Origin: an uncultured Oscillospiraceae bacterium
Lineage (GTDB): Bacteria; Bacillota; Clostridia; Oscillospirales; Oscillospiraceae
Direction: 5' to 3'
Assembly (NCBI GenBank): GCA_910588625.1
Contig: CAJUQN010000002.1
Coordinates: forward strand, 1-64,000
Length of the DNA stretch: 64,000 bases
Part shown: positions 53,305 to 61,337 of the stretch, piece by piece
How the letters are laid out: each line of letters opens with the position of its first letter
Position numbering within the stretch: position 1 is the stretch's first letter
Program-made: the position numbers and the translations under genes
Notes under the pieces: model-generated
Told to the model about the DNA's origin: nothing
Seen by the model: only the letters and a program-made list of their open reading frames with translations
The model's database searches: none

Positions 53305-53823
53305 TCAAAACTCCACACCCTCCCGGGCGGGGACGCCGCGCTCAAAGGGGTGCCGGTGACAGTGCATCTCGGTGATGTAATCCGCCGCCTCCCACATCCA
53401 CTGCGCTGGCCGGCGACCGGTGAGCGCCACCTCCTGGCCCGCCGGACGGTTCAGCACCGCCGAGCGCAGGAGATCCTGGTCGATCAGCTCCTTTTGCCAG
53501 GCGGCACAGGCTTCGTCCAAGACCAGTAAATCAGCGCCGCACTCCAGCGCCCGGCGGAGGTGATCCGTTTGCAGGGCGCGGGTTTGGGCCTTTTCCCCTT
53601 CGTTCATTTGAAAGGAGAACTTCATCCCCGGCTTTCCCCGAAAAATCTGGGCGCCCAGGGAGCGCAACAGTGGAATTTCCCCGCTCGGCCCCCCCTTGAG
53701 AAATTGGACGACCGCTACCTGCCGACCCGTTCCCAGCGCCCGGAGGGCCAAGCCCATGGCCGCGGTGGTTTTGCCCTTGCCGTCCCCCCAGTAGAGGTGG
53801 ACCAGGCCTTTACTTTCGCTCAT
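53305..53823 (-). CDS. cobO: Cob(I)alamin adenosyltransferase (CobO/BtuR type)
   Basis: This 172-residue enzyme attaches the 5'-deoxyadenosyl group to the reduced cobalt. The P-loop is GDGKGKTTAAMGLALRALG, with VVQFLKGGPSGE and DLLVLDEACAAWQKELID, and VALTGRRPAQWMWEAADYIT is the family C-terminal motif. It overlaps cbiC by four bases and is the last gene of the operon. The corrin substrate is made by the neighbouring enzymes. Confidence 0.95.
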   Translation of the reverse strand: MSESKGLVHLYWGDGKGKTTAAMGLALRALGTGRQVAVVQFLKGGPSGEIPLLRSLGAQIFRGKPGMKFSFQMNEGEKAQTRALQTDHLRRALECGADLLVLDEACAAWQKELIDQDLLRSAVLNRPAGQEVALTGRRPAQWMWEAADYITEMHCHRHPFERGVPAREGVEF

Positions 53824-54500
53824 TTCAACGTCTCCTGACGCTTGGCGGGGTCCACGGCGTCCAGAGCGGTGTAGAGGATGGCGTTGCAGATGGCGGCGGC
53901 GACATTGCTTCCGCCCTTGCGGCCCATGGCGGCGATGCAGGGGACGCCGTAACGCTGGCAGACCTGGAACACCCGCCGCTTACTCTCCACCACGTTGACG
54001 AACCCCACCGGGACGCCTACCACCAACGCGGGACGAAGGCCGTTTTCAATCAGCTCGCAGATTTTCAGCAGCGCCGTGGGGGCGTTGCCCACGGCCAGCA
54101 CTGCGCCGGGGTACTCCCGCGCGGCCTTTTCCATGCACACCACCGCCCGGGTGGTGGCCTGGGCTTTGGCTGTCTGGGCCACGTCCGGGTCGGCCATAAA
54201 GCAGTGGACCTCCCCGCCTAGCTTGGACAGGGCCGCGCGGCTGATGCCGGATTTGGCCATATTGGTGTCCGTCACCACCGCCACTCCGGCGCGGAATGCC
54301 TCCGCGGCTTTTTTCACGGCGCCGTCCGTAAAGCGCAAATTGTGGGCGTAGTCGAAGTCCGCCGTAGTGTGGATGACCCGCTTGACCACCGCCGCTGTCG
54401 ACCGTTCCAGGGTGACGCCCTGTTGTTTCAGCTCCTCGCCGATGATGCGCATACTCTCCCGCTCAATGTCCGAGGGCAGCTTGTATGTCACTTCCTCCAT
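53820..54500 (-). CDS. cbiC: Precorrin-8X/cobalt-precorrin-8 methylmutase
   Basis: This 226-residue enzyme migrates the methyl group from C-11 to C-12 to make (cobalt-)hydrogenobyrinate. The catalytic His is in VKRVIHTTADFDY, and GVPVGFVNVVESKR and MGRKGGSNVAAAICNAIL are diagnostic. Two ATGs lie in tandem at 54503 and 54500; the second has the better spacing (7 bases) to GGAGG. The first overlaps the cobQ stop in an ATGA pattern, so translation is coupled to cobQ. Confidence 0.95.
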   Translation of the reverse strand: MEEVTYKLPSDIERESMRIIGEELKQQGVTLERSTAAVVKRVIHTTADFDYAHNLRFTDGAVKKAAEAFRAGVAVVTDTNMAKSGISRAALSKLGGEVHCFMADPDVAQTAKAQATTRAVVCMEKAAREYPGAVLAVGNAPTALLKICELIENGLRPALVVGVPVGFVNVVESKRRVFQVCQRYGVPCIAAMGRKGGSNVAAAICNAILYTALDAVDPAKRQETLK

Positions 54501-55981
54501 CATGAATCCTCCATCACGCGGTAAATTTGTTCCATGTCCAGCGCCTCCCGGACGCCTGCCGCCAGCAGGTCCAGCTGGGTCTGCTGATAGGCGGCGTGGG
54601 ACATGGCCTGAGCCGTCTCCACCGTCAACCCCTTGCGCTGGCACAGCAGGGCCGCCAGTTGTTGGACCAGCTCCCCGCTGTCAAACAGGCCGTGGAGATA
54701 GGTGCCCCACACGGCGCCCAGCGCGCAGCCGTCGGGCTGGCCGCTGTCCAGGACGCAGAAGGGGCGGCCCTTCACCTCGGTGCGGCCCATGTGGATCTCG
54801 TAGCCGTCCAGCCGGGCCCCTGCCAGCGGTCCCGCCGTCACGGTGGCCTGTACCCGTGTGCGGGATTTTTCCGGGAGGAAGGTGGTCTCGATGGGCAGCA
54901 GGCCCAGCCCCCGCACGCTCCCCGGCGTGCCATGCTCCACCCCCTGCGGGTCGTGGATGGCGGACCCCAGCATCTGATATCCGCCGCACACGCCCAGCAC
55001 CAGCGTGCCGGACGCGGCCAGCTTTTGGACGGCGGCCTCCAGCCCATTCTGCCGCATCCAGAGCAGGTCGGCCATGGTGCTCTTGGTGCCGGGAAGGATG
55101 ACGATATCCGGGCTGCCCAGCTTCCGCGGGTCGTCCACGTAGCGCACGCCGATTTGCGGGTGATCCTCCAGCGGTGTGAAGTCGGTGAAGTTGGAGATGC
55201 GGGGCAGGCGCACCACTGCCGCGTCCAGCGGCTTGTGGGAGCTCTCCTGGGTCAGGCAGGGGGCTAAGGAATCCTCGTCGTCCAGGTCCACCTTGAGATA
55301 GGGCACCACACCCAACACTGGTTTTCCGGCGCGCTCCTCCAGCATGGACAGGCCGGGACGGAGTATGTCCAAATCTCCCCGGAATTTGTTGATGACCAGT
55401 CCGGCGATCTGAGCCTGCTCCTCTGGCTGAAGGAGCGCCACCGTGCCGTAAAGCTGGGCAAACACGCCGCCCCGGTCGATGTCCCCGGCCAGCAGCACAG
55501 GTGCGTTTACCCGTAGGGCAAGACCCATATTGACGATATCACCCGAGCGCAGGTTGATCTCAGCCGGACTGCCCGCGCCCTCAATAACGATAATATCGTT
55601 CTCCGCGGCAAGGCTGTCAAAGGCGGCCAGCACCTCGGGGAACAGTTGCTTTTTGTAGCGAAAATACTCCGCCGCCGACATCTGCCCCCGGATTTCGCCC
55701 ATTACTATGACCTGACTGCCTGTGTCACTACTGGGCTTGAGCAAAATCGGATTCATGCGTACGTCGGGCTCCGCCTCCGCCGCCTGGGCCTGAACCACCT
55801 GGGCCCGGCCCATCTCCAAGCCGTCCCGGGTAACGTAGCTGTTCAGCGCCATGTTCTGGCTTTTAAACGGGGCCACCCGGTAGCCATCCTGGGCGAAAAT
55901 GCGGCACAGGGCGGCACACAGCAGGCTTTTGCCCGCCCCGGACATGGTGCCCTGGACCATGATTCGTTTGGCTCGGCTCAT
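54500..55981 (-). CDS. cobQ: Cobyric acid synthase
   Basis: This 493-residue glutamine-dependent enzyme amidates cobyrinic acid diamide at four positions. It has the P-loop QGTMSGAGKSLLCAAL, FKSQNMALNSYVTRDGLEMG and the C-terminal class I-like glutaminase with LVLGVCGGYQMLGSAI as the nucleophile Cys and YEIHMGRTE. Its stop overlaps the start region of cbiC and its start overlaps the cobD gene's stop by four bases. Confidence 0.96.
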   Translation of the reverse strand: MSRAKRIMVQGTMSGAGKSLLCAALCRIFAQDGYRVAPFKSQNMALNSYVTRDGLEMGRAQVVQAQAAEAEPDVRMNPILLKPSSDTGSQVIVMGEIRGQMSAAEYFRYKKQLFPEVLAAFDSLAAENDIIVIEGAGSPAEINLRSGDIVNMGLALRVNAPVLLAGDIDRGGVFAQLYGTVALLQPEEQAQIAGLVINKFRGDLDILRPGLSMLEERAGKPVLGVVPYLKVDLDDEDSLAPCLTQESSHKPLDAAVVRLPRISNFTDFTPLEDHPQIGVRYVDDPRKLGSPDIVILPGTKSTMADLLWMRQNGLEAAVQKLAASGTLVLGVCGGYQMLGSAIHDPQGVEHGTPGSVRGLGLLPIETTFLPEKSRTRVQATVTAGPLAGARLDGYEIHMGRTEVKGRPFCVLDSGQPDGCALGAVWGTYLHGLFDSGELVQQLAALLCQRKGLTVETAQAMSHAAYQQTQLDLLAAGVREALDMEQIYRVMEDS

Positions 55982-57048
55982 GGGGTGCCCTCCTTTACGA
56001 TGTCCTCCAGCGCGGCAATAAGACGGTCGTTGTCCTCTCGGCCCCGAACCGCGACGCGATACCAGCCGTCACACAGCCCCGCATAGTTCCCGCAGTCCCG
56101 CAGCAGGATGCCCCGCCCGCGCAGAGGGCCCAACAGCGGTATGCTGGAGAAAAACAGCAGATAATTTGCTTCGCCCGGGATCACCCGGAGGCCCAGGCGG
56201 GTCAGCGCTCCGGCCAACCGGGGGCGCTGCGCGGAAATCAACGTCCGCACGGCCTGGACGTATTGCGTTTCCTCCAGCGCCGCGATGCCCGCCGCCTGGG
56301 CCGGACCGGACACCGGCCAGGGCTGGCCCGCGTTTCTCATGGCATCCAGCAAAGCCGTGTCGCGGCAAAGACAGTACCCCAGTCTGAGTCCGGCCATGGC
56401 GTACAGCTTGGTAAATGCCTTCAAAATGAGCAGATTTTCGTATTTCCCCAGCAGCTTCTTCATGGTGAACGCGCCGGGATCGTCCAGAAAGCCACAGAAG
56501 CACTCATCCACCACCAGCAGGGCGCCCGCCTGATGACAGCGGCCCAGCACAGCGGCCAGCAATGTGTGCGGGATGGTGCGCCCCGTGGGGTTGTTGGGTT
56601 GGCAGAGGAAAACGATGTCCGTATTCGGGGTGATGTGGTTCAGGAAACCTCCGTCCAGATCGAAACCGGTTTCCTCTTTCAATAAATAGCGGTCTGTTTT
56701 GCACCCGACCAGATTCAACGCCCTTTCATACTCTGCAAACGTGGGCGCGGTGGCCAATGCCCGCCGGGGCCTTTTTGCCAAAACAACCCGGTAGATGAGG
56801 TCGGCGGCTCCGCAGCCGCACAGGCACCAGTCCAGGTCCACTTGTTCCGCTCTGGCAATGGCTCCTCGAAGAGAACGGCATAGCGGGTCAGGGTAGCTTG
56901 GCGCGTCCGCCAGCGATTCCACCACAGCGCTCTGCACGCCCTCCGGCAGGCCAAGCGGGCTGATGTTAGCGGAAAAATCCAGCGGCCTTGCGCCGTACTC
57001 CGCCTCATAGCCTGCCCAGTCGCCGCCGTGGGTCAGTTTTTGTTCCAT
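55978..57048 (-). CDS. cobD: L-threonine-O-3-phosphate decarboxylase-like aminotransferase
   Basis: This 356-residue PLP enzyme belongs to the class I/II aminotransferase family and should make aminopropanol phosphate, used in the nucleotide loop. Visible are the PLP-binding Lys in ILKAFTKLYAMAGLRLGYC, FLCQPNNPTGRTI, VVDECFCGFLDD and the N-terminal LDFSANISPLGLPEGV. HisC-like proteins look similar; the position between cbiB and cobQ favours CobD. It overlaps cobQ by four bases, and 10 bases separate it from cbiB. Confidence 0.9.
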   Translation of the reverse strand: MEQKLTHGGDWAGYEAEYGARPLDFSANISPLGLPEGVQSAVVESLADAPSYPDPLCRSLRGAIARAEQVDLDWCLCGCGAADLIYRVVLAKRPRRALATAPTFAEYERALNLVGCKTDRYLLKEETGFDLDGGFLNHITPNTDIVFLCQPNNPTGRTIPHTLLAAVLGRCHQAGALLVVDECFCGFLDDPGAFTMKKLLGKYENLLILKAFTKLYAMAGLRLGYCLCRDTALLDAMRNAGQPWPVSGPAQAAGIAALEETQYVQAVRTLISAQRPRLAGALTRLGLRVIPGEANYLLFFSSIPLLGPLRGRGILLRDCGNYAGLCDGWYRVAVRGREDNDRLIAALEDIVKEGTP

Positions 57049-57058
57049 AAACGCACCC

Positions 57059-58027
57059 TCATTTCCGTCTGCGGCAGGCCAGCGCCTTTAGTCCCAACCC
57101 GACCGCCAGGGCCAGCCCGCCCGCCGCGTACAGCATCCGGTTTGCCCGTGTGATATCCTGGGGGTCCACAGGCCGGTCCGGGTCGCCGATTGTGGGTTTA
57201 TCCACCACTTTTCCGAAATAGGACGCGGGCCCCGCCAGCTGTACCCGCAAAGCGCCGGCGCAGGCCGACTCTGTCTGGGCGGAGTTGGGGCTTGCGTGGT
57301 GATAACGGTCCCGCCGCCAGATGTTCCAGGCGTTTTTTCCGTCCTGTCCGGTGAGGAAGGCCCCGCCGATCCAGCACAGTGCCGCCAGCCGGGCGGGGAT
57401 GAGGTTTGCCGCGTCGTCCAGCTTCGCCGCCGCCCGGCCAAAGTAGAGATAGCGGTCGTTTTTATATCCCACCATGCTGTCCATGGTGTTCACCGCCTTG
57501 TAGGTCAGCGCCAGCGGTGCGCCGCCCAGAAGCATATAGAACAGCGGCGCGGCAACGCCGTCAGAAAAGTTTTCCGCCACTGTCTCCACCGCGGCCTTGA
57601 TGACGCCCTCCGCGGTCAGCTCCTGAGTGTCCCGGCCCACGATGCGGCCCACGGCCTTTCGGGCGGCGGGCAGGCCGTCCTGTTCCAGCTCCACCTGAAC
57701 ATGGGAGCTCTCCGTGGCAAGACCCTTGAGGGCCAGAGCCTGCCAGCACCACAGCGTTTCCACAGCAAAGCCCGCCGCTGGGTGTATTTTCCGGGCCAGG
57801 GCGCACACGCCGCTGGCGACGGCGTAAGTCCCCACCGGAAGGGCCGCCGCCAGGACTGCGCCACCCATCAGCTCGCCATCCGGCGTCTGGGGCAGATGGG
57901 AGCGCAAAAAATCTTCCAATGCGGAGATGGCCTTACCCATATACACCACGGGATGGGGCATCCACCCGGGGTCGGCCAAAAGCAGGTCCAGCGCAAAGCC
58001 GCAGGGGATGGCAGGATTGAATTTCAT
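57059..58027 (-). CDS. cbiB: Adenosylcobinamide-phosphate synthase
   Basis: This 322-residue membrane protein has about five helices and attaches the aminopropanol arm to cobyric acid. Family text: DLLLADPGWMPHPVVYMGKAI, AVETVAENFSDGVAAPLFYM, LTYKAVNTMDSMVGYKNDRY and DRYHHASPNSAQTESACAGA. The start at 58027 overlaps the cobC stop by four bases. Full length for the family. Confidence 0.96.
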   Translation of the reverse strand: MKFNPAIPCGFALDLLLADPGWMPHPVVYMGKAISALEDFLRSHLPQTPDGELMGGAVLAAALPVGTYAVASGVCALARKIHPAAGFAVETLWCWQALALKGLATESSHVQVELEQDGLPAARKAVGRIVGRDTQELTAEGVIKAAVETVAENFSDGVAAPLFYMLLGGAPLALTYKAVNTMDSMVGYKNDRYLYFGRAAAKLDDAANLIPARLAALCWIGGAFLTGQDGKNAWNIWRRDRYHHASPNSAQTESACAGALRVQLAGPASYFGKVVDKPTIGDPDRPVDPQDITRANRMLYAAGGLALAVGLGLKALACRRRK

Positions 58028-58623
58028 GATGTCTCGCCTCTCGTGTATCGAACTGTGTCCAAAAGGGTCAAAACGCGCTCCGCCCTCCAGCGGGCGGCAT
58101 CCAGCAGGAAACCGCCGCCCAGTGGGCCGCGCCAGGAAAAGTAATCTTGTCTAGGTAGGGCAAAGCGCTCCATCACCGCCATCTGGGTGCCGCCGTGGGC
58201 TGTGATGGCGAGAAGCTCCCCGCCCGCTTCAAGGGTTTTGTTTACCAAGGCTTCAAAGGCGGCGCAGGTGCGAGCGGAGAACGCGGCCATGGACTCCCCC
58301 TCCGGGATTTGACCGAGACAGCCGCCGTCCACCCACTCCCGGTAGGCTGGAAGGTGTTCCATGTCAAGATAGCTTTTTCCCTCAAAAATGCCGAAATCCA
58401 TCTCCCGAAAATCCGGGATGACAATTTGCTGGGCATTTGGGAATAAAGCCGCGGCGGTCTCCACCGTTCGGCGAAGGGGGGAGACGTACACCGTCTCCGG
58501 CGAAAAATCCGCCGGAATCAGCTCTCCTCTTCCCCGTTTGGAAAGGGGCAGGTCGGTCAGGCCCAGATACTTTTTTTGAGCGTTATACTCCGTCTTCCCA
58601 TGGCGCAGCAGATAGATTTTCAT
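58024..58623 (-). CDS. cobC: Alpha-ribazole phosphatase-like histidine phosphatase
   Basis: This 199-residue phosphatase of the histidine phosphatase superfamily has the RHG motif (YLLRHGKTEYNAQKKYLG), the second Arg in VYVSPLRRTVETAAAL, and the catalytic His and Arg in ITAHGGTQMAVM. In a cobalamin operon it probably removes phosphate from alpha-ribazole 5'-phosphate or adenosylcobalamin 5'-phosphate. It overlaps both neighbours by four bases. Confidence 0.9.
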   Translation of the reverse strand: MKIYLLRHGKTEYNAQKKYLGLTDLPLSKRGRGELIPADFSPETVYVSPLRRTVETAAALFPNAQQIVIPDFREMDFGIFEGKSYLDMEHLPAYREWVDGGCLGQIPEGESMAAFSARTCAAFEALVNKTLEAGGELLAITAHGGTQMAVMERFALPRQDYFSWRGPLGGGFLLDAARWRAERVLTLLDTVRYTRGETS

Positions 58624-58943
58624 TTCAGCACCATGGGCAGGCCGCAGAACACCCGGACCACCCGCTCCGCCTTTTGTGCCAGCAGGCAGCTCAGCCGTCC
58701 CGCCGCCTCCCGGGCGGCCCGCTCTTTGGCGTCGATGGGCACCACGCCGCCGCCCACCTCCGTGGCGATGACTACGTCATGCTGGGCCAGTTCGTCCGCC
58801 AGGGTGTTCAAATCGGCGCAGTCCGCCGCCAGGTTTTGCACATCCCAGACGGCGCGCTGTTCCAGCTCCGGTCTGTCGCAGTTCAGCAGGGAACAGGCGT
58901 AGTCCCGCTTGCCGCTGTAAAGCGGCCCTGTGATGAAGATCAT
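58620..58943 (-). CDS. Half-length CobU-like adenosylcobinamide kinase paralogue
   Basis: This 107-residue protein has the CobU-type P-loop FITGPLYSGKRDYACSLL and the C-terminal half motif VVIATEVGGGVVPIDAKERA, then AQKAERVVRVFCGLPMVLK, which match the start and end of CobU. The middle of CobU, with the nucleotide-binding His/Arg region, is absent. A complete CobU is encoded nearby at 59710-60255. It may be a reduced but expressed paralogue, since it overlaps both neighbours by four bases and has an intact frame, or an accessory subunit. The start at 58943 lies in the cobS stop region (ATGA overlap). Confidence 0.72.
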   Translation of the reverse strand: MIFITGPLYSGKRDYACSLLNCDRPELEQRAVWDVQNLAADCADLNTLADELAQHDVVIATEVGGGVVPIDAKERAAREAAGRLSCLLAQKAERVVRVFCGLPMVLK

Positions 58944-59719
58944 AAGAATTTCGCCTCCAACAGCTGGCAGGCCACCAGAGCCCCCAGCATCCAAAGCTGG
59001 GCCCGCTGCAAAAACCACCCAGCCAGATCGCCGGACAGTCCGCCGAACTGCTTGTCTGCCACGATCCGATAATGCCAGAATACGATCAGTCCCACCCCGG
59101 CCATCGCCAGTCCGGTGAAGCCGCCTAGGGCAATCATTCCCGCCCCGGCAAGGGCGGACTCCAGCATGAGAATGCGGCTTGCCATGCGGCGGTCCGCTGC
59201 CGTGGCGAAGGTGTGGGCCAGCCCGGTATTTTTCGCCAGCGGAAACCGGGTCACCGCCACCCCGGAAAGAGCGCGCTCCAACACAAAGGCCAGCCCCATG
59301 GACAGCAGGGCTTTTTTTGTGGGCAGTAAAGCGGTGCACAGTGCCAGATGGGCCGTGAAGTAACTGCACAGCCGGATGACCGCAAAGGCCCCGCACCGGG
59401 GGTCCTTCAAAATTTCCTGTTTTTTTTCCGGGGAGGCGCAGCTTGCCAGCGCATCGCAGGTGTCGGCGAAGCCGTCCAGGTGGATGCCCCCGGTGACGAT
59501 GACCGGGATGAGGCAGAAGCCCGCTCCCCGAAGCAGATGCTGAACGTTGAAGTAAGCACAAAGCGCCCCCCAGCCGTACCAGAGCGCCGCGCACACCAGC
59601 CCGATCAGCGGGAAGGCGCACATGGCGTAACGCATATTTTTGCTGTTCCACTCCGGGCATGGCAGGGGCAGGGCGGAAAACATGGCAAAGGCCACCAAAA
59701 TGGTTTCGATCACCGGCAT
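58940..59719 (-). CDS. cobS: Adenosylcobinamide-GDP ribazoletransferase
   Basis: This 259-residue membrane enzyme joins alpha-ribazole to adenosylcobinamide-GDP, the last major step. CobS signature: TGGIHLDGFADTCDALASC with metal-binding Asp residues, then FAVIRLCSYFTAHLALC. It has about six to seven helices. The start was set at 59719 (MPVIETILVA); it overlaps the cobU stop by 10 bases. The frame is open further upstream within cobU but lacks family character. Confidence 0.95.
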   Translation of the reverse strand: MPVIETILVAFAMFSALPLPCPEWNSKNMRYAMCAFPLIGLVCAALWYGWGALCAYFNVQHLLRGAGFCLIPVIVTGGIHLDGFADTCDALASCASPEKKQEILKDPRCGAFAVIRLCSYFTAHLALCTALLPTKKALLSMGLAFVLERALSGVAVTRFPLAKNTGLAHTFATAADRRMASRILMLESALAGAGMIALGGFTGLAMAGVGLIVFWHYRIVADKQFGGLSGDLAGWFLQRAQLWMLGALVACQLLEAKFL

Positions 59720-60255
59720 CCGATCCGCCCCCTCCCCGTTGTGTAATACTGCGGCAGGCCGCAGACCACCTCGCACAGGCGGTCCGCCCGTTTCGCAAGC
59801 GCCCGGTTGACGTCCGCCACCAGGCGCATATAGTCCTCGGTCCCCTGCGCGTAGCGCTCCCCGCCGGTGAACACCTCGTTGCTCACCACCACCAGGTCCC
59901 GGCACTGCTCCAGCAGGGAGCTGACGCCGAGCAGGATGGAAATCAGGGCGTCTGTCCGGTTCCCCGCTCCGCTGGGGCTGTAGAGCTCGTTGGCGGCCAA
60001 ATTGCCGACGCACTCCAAAAGGGCGGCGCCCCGCGACCGCAAACGTGCCGACATCAGGTTGGTGTAGCACTCCACCGTCTCAAACTGCTTGTCCGCCCGC
60101 ATTTTGCGGTGCTTGTCCACCCGCGCCCGGCCCTCGTCGTCAAAGGGCTCCATGGTGGCGATGTAATAGCGGGGCCGGTGGGGCGAGCACAGGACCAGGC
60201 CCTCCGCGTACTCGCTCTTCCCGCTGGCCGCGCCGCCGATGACCAGGGTGAACAC
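59710..60255 (-). CDS. cobU: Adenosylcobinamide kinase/adenosylcobinamide-phosphate guanylyltransferase
   Basis: This 181-residue bifunctional enzyme phosphorylates adenosylcobinamide and then attaches GMP. It has the P-loop LVIGGAASGKSEYAE, the MEPFDDEGRARVDKHRKMRA region with the His that takes GMP, ECVGNLAANEL, and VVVSNEVFTGGERYAQGT followed by CEVVCGLPQYY. The NEV motif is present, but the usual following G-W-G-I is replaced by FTGGE. Translation starts at GTG 60255 with a GGGAGG site, two bases after the cobT stop. Confidence 0.92.
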   Translation of the reverse strand: MFTLVIGGAASGKSEYAEGLVLCSPHRPRYYIATMEPFDDEGRARVDKHRKMRADKQFETVECYTNLMSARLRSRGAALLECVGNLAANELYSPSGAGNRTDALISILLGVSSLLEQCRDLVVVSNEVFTGGERYAQGTEDYMRLVADVNRALAKRADRLCEVVCGLPQYYTTGRGRIGCR

Positions 60256-60257
60256 GC

Positions 60258-61337
60258 TCAGCCTCCCTGAGGCGTGTACGCCTCGATGCCGGTGCCGTCG
60301 AAGGTGGCGCCCTCCGAGTACAGCGACAGCGCCATATCCAGCAAGGGGATGGCCGCCACGGCCCCGGTGCCCTCGCCCAGGCGCATTCCCGCGGTGATGA
60401 GGGGCTTTTTGTCCAGGGCGTCCAAAATCAGGCGGCCCGCCGGCTCGGCGGAGACGTGGCTTGCGAACATAGCCTTGCCCGCCTCTGGACACAGCCGCAG
60501 GGCGCACAGCGCCGCCACGGTGCTGATGAAGCCGTCCATGAGCACCGGCGTTCGGTACAGCGCGCCGCCCAGGAAAATGCCGCACATCCCCGCGATGTCG
60601 AAGCCGCCCACCTTGGTCAGCGCGTCCAGAGGGTCGGCGGGGTCTGGCTTGTTCAGTGCGATGGCTGTCTCGATGGCCTTGATCTTCCGCTGGAGACCCT
60701 CGTCGGACAGACCGGCCCCCCGGCCAGTCATCTCCACCACCGGGCGGTCCAGCAGGACGCAGGCCACGGCGCTGGAGGTGGTGGTGTTGCCGATACCCAT
60801 TTCTCCGGTGGCGATGAGCCCCACGCCCTGCTCCCTCAGATCCCGGACCAGCTCCACGCCGGTGAGGACGGCTTGCTCCGCCTGCTCCCGGTTCATGGCC
60901 GGACCCTGGGTGATGTCGCCGGTGCCGTTGCCGATGCGCCTGTCCAGCACGCCGGGGATGCCGCCAGGGTCCTTCATCCCGATATCAACAGGGACCACGT
61001 TACAGCCGGCCACCTGGGCCATTTTGCACACGGAGGAACGGTTCTGCCCCGCGTTTCGGGCCACCGCCGCCGTCACGGTATAGTCGGTCTGGGTGACGCC
61101 CTGGGCCACCACGCCGTTGTCGGCGCACAGCAGAATGAGGCTGCGCTTGGAGACGTCGATATTGTGGTCCAAAGTCAGCGCGGCGATGTTCTCCACCGCC
61201 GTCTCCAGCAGGCCCAGGCTGTCCAAGGGCTTGGCGATGGAAGCCCACTGCCGGTGGGCGGCCTGCCGGGCCGCGTCCTCCCTGGGGTCGGGCTGAATGG
61301 ATGTCAGGATGGCGTTCAGGTTTTCAAGTTTTGTCAT
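60258..61337 (-). CDS. cobT: Nicotinate-nucleotide:dimethylbenzimidazole phosphoribosyltransferase
   Basis: This 359-residue enzyme makes alpha-ribazole 5'-phosphate from the lower-ligand base. CobT motifs: ILLCADNGVVAQGVTQTDYT, GEMGIGNTTTSSAVACVLL, VGGFDIAGMCGIFLGGALYR and RLGEGTGAVAAIPLLDMAL with the catalytic Glu. It is full length. The start overlaps the cbiA stop by 14 bases. Which base is used cannot be told from the sequence. Confidence 0.97.
   Translation of the reverse strand: MTKLENLNAILTSIQPDPREDAARQAAHRQWASIAKPLDSLGLLETAVENIAALTLDHNIDVSKRSLILLCADNGVVAQGVTQTDYTVTAAVARNAGQNRSSVCKMAQVAGCNVVPVDIGMKDPGGIPGVLDRRIGNGTGDITQGPAMNREQAEQAVLTGVELVRDLREQGVGLIATGEMGIGNTTTSSAVACVLLDRPVVEMTGRGAGLSDEGLQRKIKAIETAIALNKPDPADPLDALTKVGGFDIAGMCGIFLGGALYRTPVLMDGFISTVAALCALRLCPEAGKAMFASHVSAEPAGRLILDALDKKPLITAGMRLGEGTGAVAAIPLLDMALSLYSEGATFDGTGIEAYTPQGG

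Noticed and set aside
53133..53320. Cobalamin riboswitch at the end of the cob operon
   Set aside because: The sequence here consists of terminators; the operon runs toward this point, so any riboswitch would be beyond position 64000.
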